A stretch of DNA of 64,000 nt from Comamonas serinivorans (GTDB lineage: Bacteria > Pseudomonadota > Gammaproteobacteria > Burkholderiales > Burkholderiaceae_C). Positions 8,356-17,138 of this stretch are shown piece after piece. The notes under the pieces were generated by a model, which saw only the letters and a program-made list of their open reading frames with translations, searched no databases and was not told where the DNA came from. The stretch covers positions 310,001 through 374,000 of the forward strand of contig NZ_CP021455.1 in assembly GCF_002158865.1 (NCBI RefSeq), read 5' to 3'. The position numbers and the translations under genes are program-made. The first letter of the stretch is position 1, and every line of letters begins with the position of its first letter.

Positions 8356-9438
8356 TCAGTCGAACACGACGACGCTGCGCGCGATGCCACCGCGCTCCAT
8401 GGCGGCAAAGCCGTCGTTGATGTCTTCGAGGCGGATGCGCTGCGACACCAGCTGGTCGAGCTGCATGCGGCCCTGCATGTGGAAGTCGACCAGGCGCGGG
8501 ATGTCGACGGTGAAGTTGTTCGAGCCCATCATCGAGCCCTGGATGCGGCGCTCGAACAGGAACTCGAAGCCGTGGAACTCGACCTTGGTGCCCAGCGGGA
8601 TCATGCCCACGATGGTGGACAGGCCGCGCGGCCGCAGCATGGCGAAGGAGTCTTCGGTGCACTTCTTGACGCCGATGCATTCGAAGGCATAGTCCACGCC
8701 GCCGTTGGTCATGGCGATGACCTTTTTCACCAGCTCGGCGTCGTTGCCGTCGATGCCGTCGGTGGCGCCGAAGAGCTTGGCCATCTCCAGCTTGGTGGGG
8801 TCGATGTCGATGGCGATGATGCGCGCCGCGCCGGCCAGGCGCGCGGCGTGGATGGCCGACAGGCCGACGCCGCCGCAGCCGAACACGGCCACCTGCGAGC
8901 CCGCTTCGATCTGGGCGCTGCGGGTGACCGAGCCGTAGCCGGTCAGCACGCCGCAGCCCAGCAGGGCGGCCAGGTCCAGCGGCATGTCGTCGCGGATTTT
9001 GACCAGCGCGTTCTCGTGCACCAGCATCTGCTCGGCGAACGACGAGAGGTTCAGGTACTGGTTCAGGTGCTCGCCTTTCCAGCTCAGGCGCTTGGACACC
9101 CCGGGCGGCAGCTTGACGGCGGTGTTGTTGCACACGCTGAGGTGGCCGCTGACGCAGTATTCGCAATGGCCGCAGAACACCGACAGGCAGGAGACGACGT
9201 GGTCGCCGGGCTTGAGCGTGGTCACGCCGTCGCCCACGGCCTCGACCACGCCCGCGGCCTCGTGGCCCAGGATGGCGGGCACGGGTGTGGGGTACTTGCC
9301 CTGGATGAAATGCAGGTCGCTGTGGCACAGGCCCGTGGCCTTGGTGCGCACCAGCACCTCGTTGCGCTGGGGTTTCTGGATCTCGACCGTTTCAATGGTC
9401 ATGGGCTGACCGACGCCATGGAACACCGCTGCTTTCAA
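8356..9438 (-). CDS. Zinc-dependent alcohol dehydrogenase (MDR family)
   Basis: Medium-chain zinc alcohol dehydrogenase, 360 residues, NAD(P)-dependent oxidation of a primary alcohol or the reverse. Catalytic zinc ligands lie in TGLCHSD and GHEAAGVVEAVGDGV. Four structural-zinc cysteines are in CGHCEYCVSGHLSVC. The Rossmann turn is VAVFGCGGVGLSAIH. The chosen start is TTG at 9438, giving LKAAVFHGVG, because CAGGAG stands 6 nt upstream; an ATG at 9465 without such a site would add nine residues. It most resembles the class III-like or aryl/NDMA-type branch. The substrate is unknown. Confidence 0.9.
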   Translation of the reverse strand: MKAAVFHGVGQPMTIETVEIQKPQRNEVLVRTKATGLCHSDLHFIQGKYPTPVPAILGHEAAGVVEAVGDGVTTLKPGDHVVSCLSVFCGHCEYCVSGHLSVCNNTAVKLPPGVSKRLSWKGEHLNQYLNLSSFAEQMLVHENALVKIRDDMPLDLAALLGCGVLTGYGSVTRSAQIEAGSQVAVFGCGGVGLSAIHAARLAGAARIIAIDIDPTKLEMAKLFGATDGIDGNDAELVKKVIAMTNGGVDYAFECIGVKKCTEDSFAMLRPRGLSTIVGMIPLGTKVEFHGFEFLFERRIQGSMMGSNNFTVDIPRLVDFHMQGRMQLDQLVSQRIRLEDINDGFAAMERGGIARSVVVFD

Positions 9439-9881
9439 GTGAGTCTCCTGATGGTGAGTTTTCATGCCGTGGGGCGGCCCGCAGGACCACCCCACGCGGT
9501 CGAGTGTGGACCAACAGGGGGGTTTTGTGGTGCGGGCAAACGCCCATGGGACGCGCTGTCGCGCCCAGGGCACAGGTGCGGCCCGGCGGTCACGTGCGCT
9601 GTTGCGCCGACGCCTGCGGTGTGCGCAAGTCTGGCGGTGCAGCGGTGCAGCGGTGCAGCGGTGCAGCGGTGCGGAACGGGCTGCCATCAAGCCCTGACAG
9701 GGCAGGGCGAGCCCCCGTGCACGGCTGCGGCGCCAGCCTGCACAGGGGCTCGCTGCCGCGAGGGGCGGTGGCATCCCGACCGCGCCAGTGAGCACGGCCC
9801 GCCAGACCCAGCCCAGTCACGCCCTCGCGGGACATGCGGCGCGGTTCAGGCCCGGCGCGATGCGCCGCGCGGAGCCGTCGT
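9439..9881. other. 443-bp intergenic stretch, no gene recognised
   Basis: Between the two minus-strand dehydrogenase genes. It carries the alcohol dehydrogenase ribosome binding site and a short tandem repeat (own entry). I see no convincing reading frame or RNA gene. Confidence 0.6.
9634..9673. repeat. Tandem repeat of GCGGTGCA, five units
   Basis: Four exact copies of the 8-mer GCGGTGCA and a fifth with one change (GCGGTGCG) stand head to tail. Being an 8-bp unit in non-coding DNA it is a candidate variable-number locus. Confidence 0.9.
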
Positions 9882-10721
9882 TCAGGCGTTGCGGGCCATG
9901 AGGCCGCCGTCCACTGGGATGGTCACGCCCGTGATGTACGAGGCGGCGGGCAGGCACAGGCTGACCGTCATGTGGGCCACCTCGACCGGCAGGCCGTAGC
10001 GGTTCAGGGCGGTGCGGCGGCGCGCGAACTTCTTCTTGTCTTCGGGCGGCACGCGGTGCGTCATGGCCGTGTCGATGGGGCCGGGGCAGATGCAGTTGAC
10101 GGTGATGCCCTCGGGGCCCAGCTCGACGGCGTAGGCGCGCGTCAGGCCTGTGACGCCGGCTTTGGCGGCCGCGTAGGCGCTGTTGGTGGCGGTGGCGCCC
10201 AGCGCTTCGGTCGAGGCGATGTTGACGATGCGCGGGGCCTCGGACTGACGCAGGTGCGGCAGGGCCGCGCGGATGATGCGCTGCTGCGCGGTCAGCATCA
10301 CGTTCAGCGCCAGGTCCCAGCGCTCGTCGTAGTTGGCCTCGTCGACCGCGCTGCGCGTGGAGACGCCGGCGTTGTTCACCACGATGTCGATGCCGCCGAA
10401 GGCCTGGGCCACGTCGGCCACCACGCGGGTGATGGCCTGGGCATCGCCCACGTCCAGCGCAAAGGCCTGGGCATCGCCGCCGCGGGCGCGGATGTCGGCC
10501 GCCACGGCCTCGGCGTCCTGCTGGCGCAGGTCGGTCACGGCCACGCGCGCGCCCTCCTCGGCGAACACGCGCGCCGTGGCGCGCCCCATGCCGCTGGCCG
10601 CACCGGTCACCAGCACCACCTTGCCCCGCACCGAGCGGCTGAGCGTCGGGTCGTCGAACGCCGGGGCCTCGGCATTCGGGTTCCAGAGGGTGGGGGGCTG
10701 GCGGCGGCTCACGTCGGTCAT
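9882..10721 (-). CDS. Short-chain dehydrogenase/reductase (SDR)
   Basis: Classical SDR of 279 residues with a 40-residue N-terminal extension before the Rossmann core. The cofactor motif is VTGAASGMGRA. The NNAG motif is IVVNNAGVS, the catalytic serine is in NIASTEA, and YAAAK supplies Tyr and Lys. The acidic residue in VAVTDLRQ after strand 2 predicts NAD(H) preference. The ATG at 10721 is preceded by GGAGACACC. The end TIPVDGGLMARN matches the family's substrate-loop end. The substrate is unknown; neighbours are an alcohol dehydrogenase and a 2-hydroxy-acid oxidase. Confidence 0.92.
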   Translation of the reverse strand: MTDVSRRQPPTLWNPNAEAPAFDDPTLSRSVRGKVVLVTGAASGMGRATARVFAEEGARVAVTDLRQQDAEAVAADIRARGGDAQAFALDVGDAQAITRVVADVAQAFGGIDIVVNNAGVSTRSAVDEANYDERWDLALNVMLTAQQRIIRAALPHLRQSEAPRIVNIASTEALGATATNSAYAAAKAGVTGLTRAYAVELGPEGITVNCICPGPIDTAMTHRVPPEDKKKFARRRTALNRYGLPVEVAHMTVSLCLPAASYITGVTIPVDGGLMARNA

Positions 10722-11248
10722 GGTGTCTCCTGGCTTGGGGGATGGAAGGCACGCGCCTGGGGCGTGCTCGGGCCATGCTAGCGGCGGCCTGGGCGGCGGA
10801 CTGTGCTTTGCAGCACTCGGCCGCCGGCCCTCGCCAATGCACCGGCCCGCGTGCCCGAATGACGGTGTCCATGCCGGCGCGCCGACAGGGCCTGCGGGGT
10901 GGGGCCGGCCAGACGCTGACTGCCGATGGGTTCTTGCCCGGCTGGTGGGGCCACCGCATCGGGTCCAGGCTGCGTCTGCCTGGCGTGCGGTCGGTGTCGC
11001 GGCCCGACGCCGCGGGCCGGGTTGGCCAGAAGCGCCTGGCCGGGCGGCGAAAGCCGGTTCAGCCAACGGGCGGTGCGACCAACGGCACCCCCGCAGAGGC
11101 CGCAACGGCGCAACAGCCGGAGCCCCCGGGCCTGGTCGGCCATCGGCCCCGGCCACTGGCGGCCAGGCTGGCGAGGACTACACTTGCCCGCCTGCGCCGT
11201 GCCTGCCCACCGCTGTTCGGGCGGCGTGGCTTTTGCCAGGATTTGCCC
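10722..11248. other. 527-bp divergent intergenic region, no gene recognised
   Basis: Separates the minus-strand SDR from the plus-strand FAD oxidase and must hold promoters for both. It is uniformly GC-rich. I find no strong palindrome, repeat copy or credible small gene in it. Confidence 0.55.
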
Positions 11249-12682
11249 ATGAACGCCCCCGAGACTCCCCCTGTTTCCGACCTGCCCGCGCTGGCCCTGC
11301 GCGAGGTGCCCGCCGATTTTCTGGCCGCGCTGGCGGCGCGCTTTGGCGACCAGATGTCCACGGGCGAGTCGGTGCGCGCCCAGCATGGGCGCGATGAGTC
11401 GGCCTACGTCCACATTCCGCCGCCCGCGGCCGTGGTGTTTGCCGAAAGCACCCAGGACGTGGCCGACACGCTGCGCCTGTGCAACGCCTATGGCGTGCCC
11501 GTGATCGCCTACGGCGTGGGCTCGTCCATCGAGGGCCAGCTGCTGGCCGTGCAGGGCGGCATCAGCCTGGACGTGAGCCGCATGAACCGCGTGCTGCACG
11601 TGAACGCCGAAGACCTGACGGTGACCGTGCAGCCCGGCGTCACGCGCAAGCAGCTGAACGAGGCCATCAAGGACACCGGCCTGTTCTTCCCCATCGACCC
11701 CGGCGCCGATGCCTCCATCGGCGGCATGAGCGCCACGCGCGCCAGCGGCACCAACGCCGTGCGCTACGGCACCATGCGCGAGAACGTGCTGGCCCTGGAG
11801 GTCGTGCTCGCCAACGGCGAGGTCATGCACACCGGCACGCGCGCCAAGAAGTCCAGCGCCGGCTACGACCTGACGCGCCTGCTGGTGGGCAGCGAAGGCA
11901 CGCTGGGCGTGATGACGGAGGTCACCGTGCGCCTGCACCCGCTGCCCGAAGCCGTGTCAGCGGCGATCTGCCAGTTCCCCACCATCCGCGATGCGGTGCA
12001 GACCGTGATCACCACCATCCAGATGGGGGTGCCGATCGCGCGCGTCGAGTTCATCGAGGCACACACGGTGGAACTCATCAACGCCTACGCCAAGACCACG
12101 CTGCGGCCCGAGCACATGCTGCTGATGGAGTTCCACGGTTCGCCCGCGGGCGTCAAAGAGCAGGCCGAGACCGTGCAGGCCATCGCCAGCGAGCACCACG
12201 GCAACGACTTCGAGTGGGCCGACACGCCCGAAGGCCGCACCCAGCTGTGGAGCGCGCGGCACAACACCTTGTTCGCGGGCCTGGCCTCGCGTCCCGGTGC
12301 CAAGGCCGTCACCACCGACGCCTGCGTGCCCATCTCGCGCCTGGCCGACTGCCTGCTCGAGTCCGTTGCCGACGCCGAGGCGCACAACCAGCCGTACTTC
12401 CTGGTCGGCCACGTGGGCGATGGCAACTTCCACTTCGGCTACCTCATCGACCCCGACAGCGCCGAAGAGCGTGAGCGCGCCGAGGCGCTCAACCACCGCC
12501 TGGTGGCGCGCGCCATCGCCATGGACGGCACCTGCACCGGCGAGCACGGCATCGGCCTGCACAAGATGGGCTTCCTGGTCAACGAGGCCGGCCTGCCCGC
12601 GGTGGACGCCATGCGCGCCATCAAGCGCGCGCTGGACCCGAACGGCATCCTCAACCCCGGCAAGGTGTTCGCGGCCGATTGA
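11249..12682 (+). CDS. FAD-linked 2-hydroxy-acid oxidase (GlcD / D-lactate dehydrogenase type)
   Basis: FAD-binding PCMH-type oxidase, 477 residues, of the GlcD / D-lactate dehydrogenase (cytochrome) family. The FAD domain has PVIAYGVGSSIEGQ, PGADASIGGMSATRASGTNA and LLVGSEGTLGVMTEV. The FAD-oxidase C-terminal domain has HVGDGNFHFGYLID and TGEHGIGLHKMGF, whose histidines form the active site in the family. It would oxidise D-lactate, glycolate or a related acid to the 2-oxo acid, with electrons to quinone or cytochrome. The ATG at 11249 starts MNAPETPP. No GlcE/GlcF partners follow, which favours the single-subunit type. Confidence 0.92.
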   Translation: MNAPETPPVSDLPALALREVPADFLAALAARFGDQMSTGESVRAQHGRDESAYVHIPPPAAVVFAESTQDVADTLRLCNAYGVPVIAYGVGSSIEGQLLAVQGGISLDVSRMNRVLHVNAEDLTVTVQPGVTRKQLNEAIKDTGLFFPIDPGADASIGGMSATRASGTNAVRYGTMRENVLALEVVLANGEVMHTGTRAKKSSAGYDLTRLLVGSEGTLGVMTEVTVRLHPLPEAVSAAICQFPTIRDAVQTVITTIQMGVPIARVEFIEAHTVELINAYAKTTLRPEHMLLMEFHGSPAGVKEQAETVQAIASEHHGNDFEWADTPEGRTQLWSARHNTLFAGLASRPGAKAVTTDACVPISRLADCLLESVADAEAHNQPYFLVGHVGDGNFHFGYLIDPDSAEERERAEALNHRLVARAIAMDGTCTGEHGIGLHKMGFLVNEAGLPAVDAMRAIKRALDPNGILNPGKVFAAD

Positions 12683-13570
12683 GGCGGCGCAGGAGAAGCC
12701 ACGCGCCGGTGACGGCCGCTGGCGTCGCATTCCCACGCGGTGGGGGACACCGCGAACCGCTTGGCCGGTCCCGTTGGAACCGGCGACATGACAATTTGAT
12801 GGGGGTATGGTGCCCTGTCCGATGATGGTGAATCGGATGGTGAGGTATACCCCCTGATGGCGTCATCGAGCCGGTTGATGCCGACGCCGGCGCGTTGGAT
12901 CGACTCAAGGCTCGGCTTGGGGCAGGGCGGACGCCGGGCCAGGCGTTGTGTGTATCCAAGGCGCCGTGACGACGTGCTGGCCGGGCCTGGGCCCGACAGG
13001 GTGGTCACGGCGCCCCAGGCGACACCGATGGCCAAGGCCTGGGTTTCTTCGGCCGCCCACAGCGTCTGCCCCATGCCGGCCAGCACGCGCCGGTGCCGGT
13101 CTGGGCATCACCGAGGCGGCGCTGAGGAGGCACACCATCGGCCAAGGCGCGGGGCCGATGCGCGACCTGGTCTCCGGCGGGCGTCAAGCCGATCGACCTG
13201 CGCCATCGCGGATGGCCCGAGCCGTCCATCCGCCTCCCACTGCGCGTGATGCGCGGCCTTCACGGGCTGCTGCTGGGCGGCATGTCCGGCGCCTGCGTCG
13301 GCCGTCCTTCACGCGCCATGCCTGAATCCGCGCTGAACCCGGGCCGCAGGTTCGCGGACGAGCCGCAGACCGGGTTCAAGTCACAGGCCATCACGCCCAC
13401 GACCGCCGGCCATCCACCTGCCCAGGCGCGCGTCTGCGTGCATCCACCTTGCCCTGGCGGCCGCTGCCGCAGGCGCCGCCCTGCGCACCGTTCAGGTGCA
13501 CGCCGTCGGCCGCCCGTCGGGCCGTGTGACGGAAGTCCCGGGGAATCAGGGATGTCTCGGGGGTGCAAGT
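12683..13570. other. Long intergenic stretch, no gene recognised
   Basis: About 890 bp between the FAD oxidase and the operator of the Crp/Fnr gene. It contains hairpin-repeat copy 3 near its left end. The rest has many short overlapping frames on both strands but no start with a ribosome binding site and no recognisable protein; it may be decayed coding DNA. Confidence 0.55.
12801..12854. repeat. Dispersed hairpin repeat, copy 3
   Basis: Outer arms GGGGGTAT/ATACCCCC and inner arms TCCGAT/ATCGGA. Both stems differ from the commonest sequence yet still pair, which is good evidence that the structure is what is kept. It lies 119 bp after the FAD-oxidase stop. Confidence 0.85.
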
Positions 13571-13589
13571 GTTACCATTTCATGATAAC
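13571..13589. promoter_or_regulatory. Dyad upstream of the Crp/Fnr gene, possible operator
   Basis: GTTACCAT and ATGATAAC are inverted repeats matching at 7 of 8 positions around TTC. The site ends 20 bp before the regulator's start codon. Position and symmetry suit autoregulation by the encoded dimer, but the sequence is not the classical CRP or FNR site. Confidence 0.45.
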
Positions 13590-13609
13590 TATGTGCACAG
13601 GGAATGATC

Positions 13610-14278
13610 ATGTTAATCCAGGATTTGGAGCTGCTGGACCGGGTTCCGCTGCTGTCCGCATTGACCGATGGGCAAAAGGCGCAGGTGGCCCGGCTGATGG
13701 TCAAGCGGCGGTTTGAGCGGGGCGAGACCCTGGTCAAGCAGGACATGAAATTCAACGCCTTGTTCGTCCTGCTGACGGGGCAGGTGCGCGTGGTTCGGAC
13801 CAATGAGCAGGGGCGCGAGGTCATCCTGGCCACGCTGCAGCGGGGTGACTACATCGGCGAGATGAGCCTGATCGACCACCAGCCCCATTCCGCCACGGTG
13901 AAGGCGGACCAGCAGACCGAGGTGTTGATGCTGGGTCGCACGGCGTTCGAGTCGTGCCTGCCCGAACCGGGCTCGCTCGCCCACGCGCTGCTGCACGGCC
14001 TGGTGCAACGCCTGCGCCAGGCGGACCAGACCATCGAGTGCCTGGCGTTGAGCGATGTGCAGGGCCGCGTGAAGCGGGCGCTGCTGGAGATGGCGGTGCG
14101 GGATGCGCAGGGCGAGCTGCGCATCCGCGACAAGGTGTCGCGCCAGGACATCGCCAAGCGCGTGGGGGCCTCACGCGAGATGGTCAGCCGCGTGCTGGGC
14201 AGCCTGCAAGCGCAGCAGCTCATCGAGCTGCTGCCCAACGGCGGGTTGGTGGTCAAGCGGGCGCTCGAACTCGCCTGA
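13610..14278 (+). CDS. Crp/Fnr-family transcriptional regulator
   Basis: Cyclic-nucleotide-binding-fold regulator, 222 residues. Residues 1-125 form the cNMP-like beta-roll (GETLVKQDMKFNALFVLLTG, GDYIGEMSLID). A long dimer helix follows, then a C-terminal winged helix with SRQDIAKRVGASREMVSRVLG. The recognition helix keeps the Arg/Glu/Arg pattern of Crp proteins. There are no N-terminal cysteines, so it is not an FNR iron-sulfur sensor; the ligand is unknown. The ATG at 13610 is preferred over 13604 because GGGA is then 6 nt upstream. Targets cannot be named; a dyad upstream suggests self-control. Confidence 0.9.
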   Translation: MLIQDLELLDRVPLLSALTDGQKAQVARLMVKRRFERGETLVKQDMKFNALFVLLTGQVRVVRTNEQGREVILATLQRGDYIGEMSLIDHQPHSATVKADQQTEVLMLGRTAFESCLPEPGSLAHALLHGLVQRLRQADQTIECLALSDVQGRVKRALLEMAVRDAQGELRIRDKVSRQDIAKRVGASREMVSRVLGSLQAQQLIELLPNGGLVVKRALELA

Positions 14279-14337
14279 GGCGTGCGCCGGGGTGCGGGCA
14301 GCCTGGGGGTGTGGGCTTGCGAGGGCGGATTCATATC

Positions 14338-14389
14338 AGAGTATGAGTGATCTGCCGTTTTTCAAACAACGGAGATGACGCCATACTGC
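14338..14389. repeat. Dispersed hairpin repeat, copy 4
   Basis: Outer pair AGTATG/CATACT with flanks GAG/GC, inner pair CCGTT/AACGG around a loop with TTCAAAC. It follows the Crp/Fnr stop by 60 bp and may terminate that gene. Confidence 0.8.
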
Positions 14390-14436
14390 TTGCGTGTGTG
14401 CGATACGCCTTGACCTGCTGACCTGCATCGCCGGCC

Positions 14437-14590
14437 TCGGCTGCAGCCAAGGCCCCGGCCAAGAAGGCTGCGCCCGTCAAGTCGCTCGCCCCAAGGCCCC
14501 GGCGAAGCAGGGTGCGCCGGCCAAGACGCTGCTGCCAAAGCGCCTGCCAAGACGGCCCCGTTACGCAGACCCGTTCTGTCGAGGCGTTGC
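14437..14590 (+). pseudogene. Remnant of a Lys/Ala/Pro-rich tail (histone H1-like)
   Basis: Translated piecewise with two frame changes, this stretch gives AAKAPAKKAAPVKS, then KAPAKQGAPAKT, then AAKAPAKTAP. This is the low-complexity composition of bacterial histone H1-like or phasin-type C-terminal tails. No start codon or globular part is seen and the frame shifts twice. It is best read as a decayed gene end or an insertion of such a fragment. The AAG/GCC triplet bias is the only evidence. Confidence 0.4.
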
Positions 14591-14634
14591 CGGGTTGCTG
14601 CCCACCGTTCGCCGTCCACGAGGCGGGGCGCGCG

Positions 14635-15312
14635 TCAGGCCGGCTGGCCCTCGGCCAGAAACGCGCGCAGCGGCTTGGCCAGCGCATCGCTGCCGAAGAT
14701 GTAGCTGGCGTGGTCGTGCCCGGGCAGCACGGACAGCCGGCCCTGCGGCAGGTGTGCCGCGATGGCCTCGAACACGCTGCGCGGGCAAGCGTCGTCCTCA
14801 CCGGCCACGACCCAGGCGGGCACGTCGATGCGGCGCAGCTCGGCCAGCGGGATGTCGGGCTGCGTCAGCATCAGCTGCATCAGCGGGTCCTGGGTCGCGG
14901 CCCATTGCGATTCGATCCAGGCCCGCGCCTCGGGCTTGAAGTCGGCGGGGCTGAGGTTGGGGCCGAGCAGGGCCAGGCGCGTGACCAGCTCGGGCCGGGC
15001 GAGCGCCAGCAGCAGGGCGATGATGGCGCCGTCGCTGAAGCCGACGATGGCCAGCGGGCCCGTGCCCTGCGCGTCGATGAAGGCAGCAGTGTCTCGCGCC
15101 ATCGCCGCGTAGCTGCAGTCGGCGTGGCGGCCGCTGCGCCCATGGTTGCGGCTGTCGAGCAGATGCACCACGTGGTGGCGGGCCAGGCGACGCGCCAGCG
15201 GCAGCAGGCTGCGGTGGTCTTCGCCGTTGCCATGCAGCATCAGCACCGGCGAGCCCTGGGTGCCCAGGGTGTCGTGCCAGAGCTCAAGCCCGTGAATGGT
15301 CAGCGTCGCCAT
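14635..15312 (-). CDS. Alpha/beta hydrolase
   Basis: Cytoplasmic alpha/beta-hydrolase fold protein, 225 residues, no signal peptide. The oxyanion region is VLMLHGNGEDH. The nucleophile elbow is VGFSDGA (Ser). The acid is in VVAGEDDACP, and the catalytic His is in LPGHDHASYIF. The fold includes esterases, C-C hydrolases and lactonases; nothing here decides among them. Position 15312 gives MATLTIHG. Downstream it converges on the Crp/Fnr gene, and upstream it is separated from the ABC ATPase gene by hairpin copy 5. Confidence 0.87.
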   Translation of the reverse strand: MATLTIHGLELWHDTLGTQGSPVLMLHGNGEDHRSLLPLARRLARHHVVHLLDSRNHGRSGRHADCSYAAMARDTAAFIDAQGTGPLAIVGFSDGAIIALLLALARPELVTRLALLGPNLSPADFKPEARAWIESQWAATQDPLMQLMLTQPDIPLAELRRIDVPAWVVAGEDDACPRSVFEAIAAHLPQGRLSVLPGHDHASYIFGSDALAKPLRAFLAEGQPA

Positions 15313-15330
15313 GTGCAGGAATGCATTGGA

Positions 15331-15384
15331 GGCAGTATGGGCTCATGGCTGATTAAAAATTAACGGGGATGAGGTGATACTGCC
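15331..15384. repeat. Dispersed hairpin repeat, copy 5 (inner stem decayed)
   Basis: Outer arms GGCAGTAT/ATACTGCC are perfect. The inner stem has drifted (GGCTGATT against AACGGGG), so this looks like an older copy. It lies just upstream of the hydrolase start, between it and the ABC ATPase stop. Confidence 0.75.
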
Positions 15385-15450
15385 TGTTCTGATTGATGGC
15401 CGCGCATGACGATCCCGGCGCTGCTGTTGCAGCACCAGGCGCACACGCGG

Positions 15451-16245
15451 TCAGCTCAGCAGCAGCTTGTCGTCGGCCACGGCCTCGCCGCGCACGCGCT
15501 CGAACATGTGCAGCAGGTCGGCCACGTCGAGCTTGCGGCGTTCTTCGCCGCTCACGTCGAGCACGATCTGGCCCTGGTGCAGCATGATGGTGCGGGTGCC
15601 GTGGTCCAGCGCCTGGCGCATGGAGTGGGTGACCATGAGCGTGGTCAGCTGGTCCTTGCCCACGATCTGGTCGGTGAGCTGGAGCACGAAGGCGGCGGTC
15701 TTGGGGTCGAGGGCGGCCGTGTGCTCGTCGAGCAGCAGCAGCTTGGACGACTGCAGCGAGGCCATGAGCAGGCTGACGGCCTGGCGCTGGCCACCCGAGA
15801 GCAGGCCCATGCGGTCGGTCAGCCGCTTTTCCAGGCCCAGGCCCAGCGTGGCCAGCTTCTCTTGGAACAGCTCGCGCTGGCCGCCGCGAATGGCGCGGCC
15901 AAAGCCGCGGCGCTGGCCGCGTTGCCAGGCCAGGGCCAGGTTTTCTTCGATGGACAGGCGCTCGCAGGTGCCGGCCATGGGGTCCTGAAACACGCGGGCC
16001 ACCAGGGCGGCGCGTTGCCAGGCGTTGCGGCGCGTGACGTCCTGGCCATCGATGGTCAGGGTGCCTTGGTCCACCATCAAATCGCCGCTGATGGCGTTGA
16101 GGAAGGTGGACTTGCCGGCGCCGTTGCTGCCGATGACGGTGATGAACTCGCCTTCGCGGATGGTCAGGTCGATGCCGCGCAGCGCGGGGTTCTCGATCAC
16201 GGTTCCGGGGTTGAAGGTCTTGCGCAGTCCTTGGGCTTGCAGCAT
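15451..16245 (-). CDS. ABC transporter ATP-binding protein
   Basis: ABC ATPase, 264 residues. Walker A is GSNGAGKS, the signature is LLSGGQRQA, Walker B plus Glu is LLLLDEHTAALD, and the switch His is in MVTHSM. It belongs to the group that pairs with permeases of the uncharacterised COG4120 type (TrpXYZ-like amino-acid systems). Its ATG overlaps the permease stop as TGATG, so translation is coupled; a GTG at 16248 is an alternative first codon. Importer substrate is unknown because no binding protein is encoded next to it. Confidence 0.92.
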   Translation of the reverse strand: MLQAQGLRKTFNPGTVIENPALRGIDLTIREGEFITVIGSNGAGKSTFLNAISGDLMVDQGTLTIDGQDVTRRNAWQRAALVARVFQDPMAGTCERLSIEENLALAWQRGQRRGFGRAIRGGQRELFQEKLATLGLGLEKRLTDRMGLLSGGQRQAVSLLMASLQSSKLLLLDEHTAALDPKTAAFVLQLTDQIVGKDQLTTLMVTHSMRQALDHGTRTIMLHQGQIVLDVSGEERRKLDVADLLHMFERVRGEAVADDKLLLS

Positions 16246-17138
16246 CACGCGGCTCCTGGTTGGCGGCGCTTGAGCTTGGCCTTGACCTGCGGCAGCACCA
16301 GGGCCACGGCCACCAGCACGGCGGTGATGAGGTTCAGGTCCTGCGCCTTCAGGCCGATGAAGTCGGCTTGCAGCGCCAGCGCGATGAACAGGCGGTACAC
16401 CACGGCGCCGAGCACCGTGGCGATGATGATGGTGCGCATCAGGCGGCTGGGCAGCAGGGTCTCGCCGATGATCACGGCGGCCAGCCCGATCACGATGGTG
16501 CCCACGCCCATGTTCACGTCGGCCCCGCCTTGCGACTGCACGTAGAAGGCGCCGCCCAGTGCGATGAGCGCGTTCGACAGCGCCATGCCGCCCAGCGTCA
16601 GGCGGTCGGTCGAGATGCCCTGGGCGCGTGCCATGCGCGGGTTGGCGCCCGTGGCACGCAGGGCCAGCCCCAGCTGCGAGCTGAAGAACCAGGCCAGCGC
16701 CAGCATGGCGACGACCACGACCACGGCCAGCACCAGCGGCTGCATCCAGATGGCGTTGGTGTCGTTCACCAGCGGTGTGAAGACCGTGGTTTCACCCAGC
16801 AGCGGCACGTTGGGCGCGCCGGCGATGCGCAGGTTGATCGAGTACAGCGCGATCATGGTCAGGATGGACGCCAGCAGCTGCAGGATGTTCAGCCGCACGT
16901 TGAGCCAGGCCGTGAGCAGCCCCGCCACGGCCCCGGCCAGGGCCGCGCACAGGCTGGCCACCCAGGGGTTGTAGCCGCCCACGATCATCACGGCCGCCAC
17001 CACGCCACCCAGCGGAAAGCTGCCATCGGCGGTGAGGTCGGGAAAATCCAGGATGCGAAACGAGATCAGCACCCCCAGCGCGACGAGCGCAAAGATGAGG
17101 CCGATCTCCAGCGCACCCATGAACGAAATGAAGGTCAT
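16245..17138 (-). CDS. ABC transporter permease (COG4120 / TrpY-like)
   Basis: Inner-membrane permease, 297 residues, about eight hydrophobic segments, related to branched-chain-amino-acid/ribose permeases. Recognisable pieces are GLIFALVALGVLISFRILDF, FPDLTADGSFPLGG, ALRATGANPRMARAQGI and IGETLLP. The F-P-D-L-T-A-D-G-S-F motif marks the COG4120 group, whose members are TrpX-Y-Z-type importers. The ATG at 17138 starts MTFISFMG. A strong terminator lies about 85 bp upstream on the same strand, where a binding-protein gene would normally end. Confidence 0.88.
   Translation of the reverse strand: MTFISFMGALEIGLIFALVALGVLISFRILDFPDLTADGSFPLGGVVAAVMIVGGYNPWVASLCAALAGAVAGLLTAWLNVRLNILQLLASILTMIALYSINLRIAGAPNVPLLGETTVFTPLVNDTNAIWMQPLVLAVVVVVAMLALAWFFSSQLGLALRATGANPRMARAQGISTDRLTLGGMALSNALIALGGAFYVQSQGGADVNMGVGTIVIGLAAVIIGETLLPSRLMRTIIIATVLGAVVYRLFIALALQADFIGLKAQDLNLITAVLVAVALVLPQVKAKLKRRQPGAA

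Larger units (their letters stand above)
14279..14634. other. Intergenic stretch with repeat copy 4 and a degraded Lys/Ala-rich remnant
   Basis: Lies between the Crp/Fnr stop and the convergent hydrolase stop. It contains the hairpin repeat at 14338-14389 and the remnant described separately; nothing else is recognised. Confidence 0.6.

Noticed and set aside
9634..9673. Possible CRISPR or iteron array
   Set aside because: Units are 8 bp with no spacers, and the dispersed hairpins elsewhere are kilobases apart; neither forms an array.
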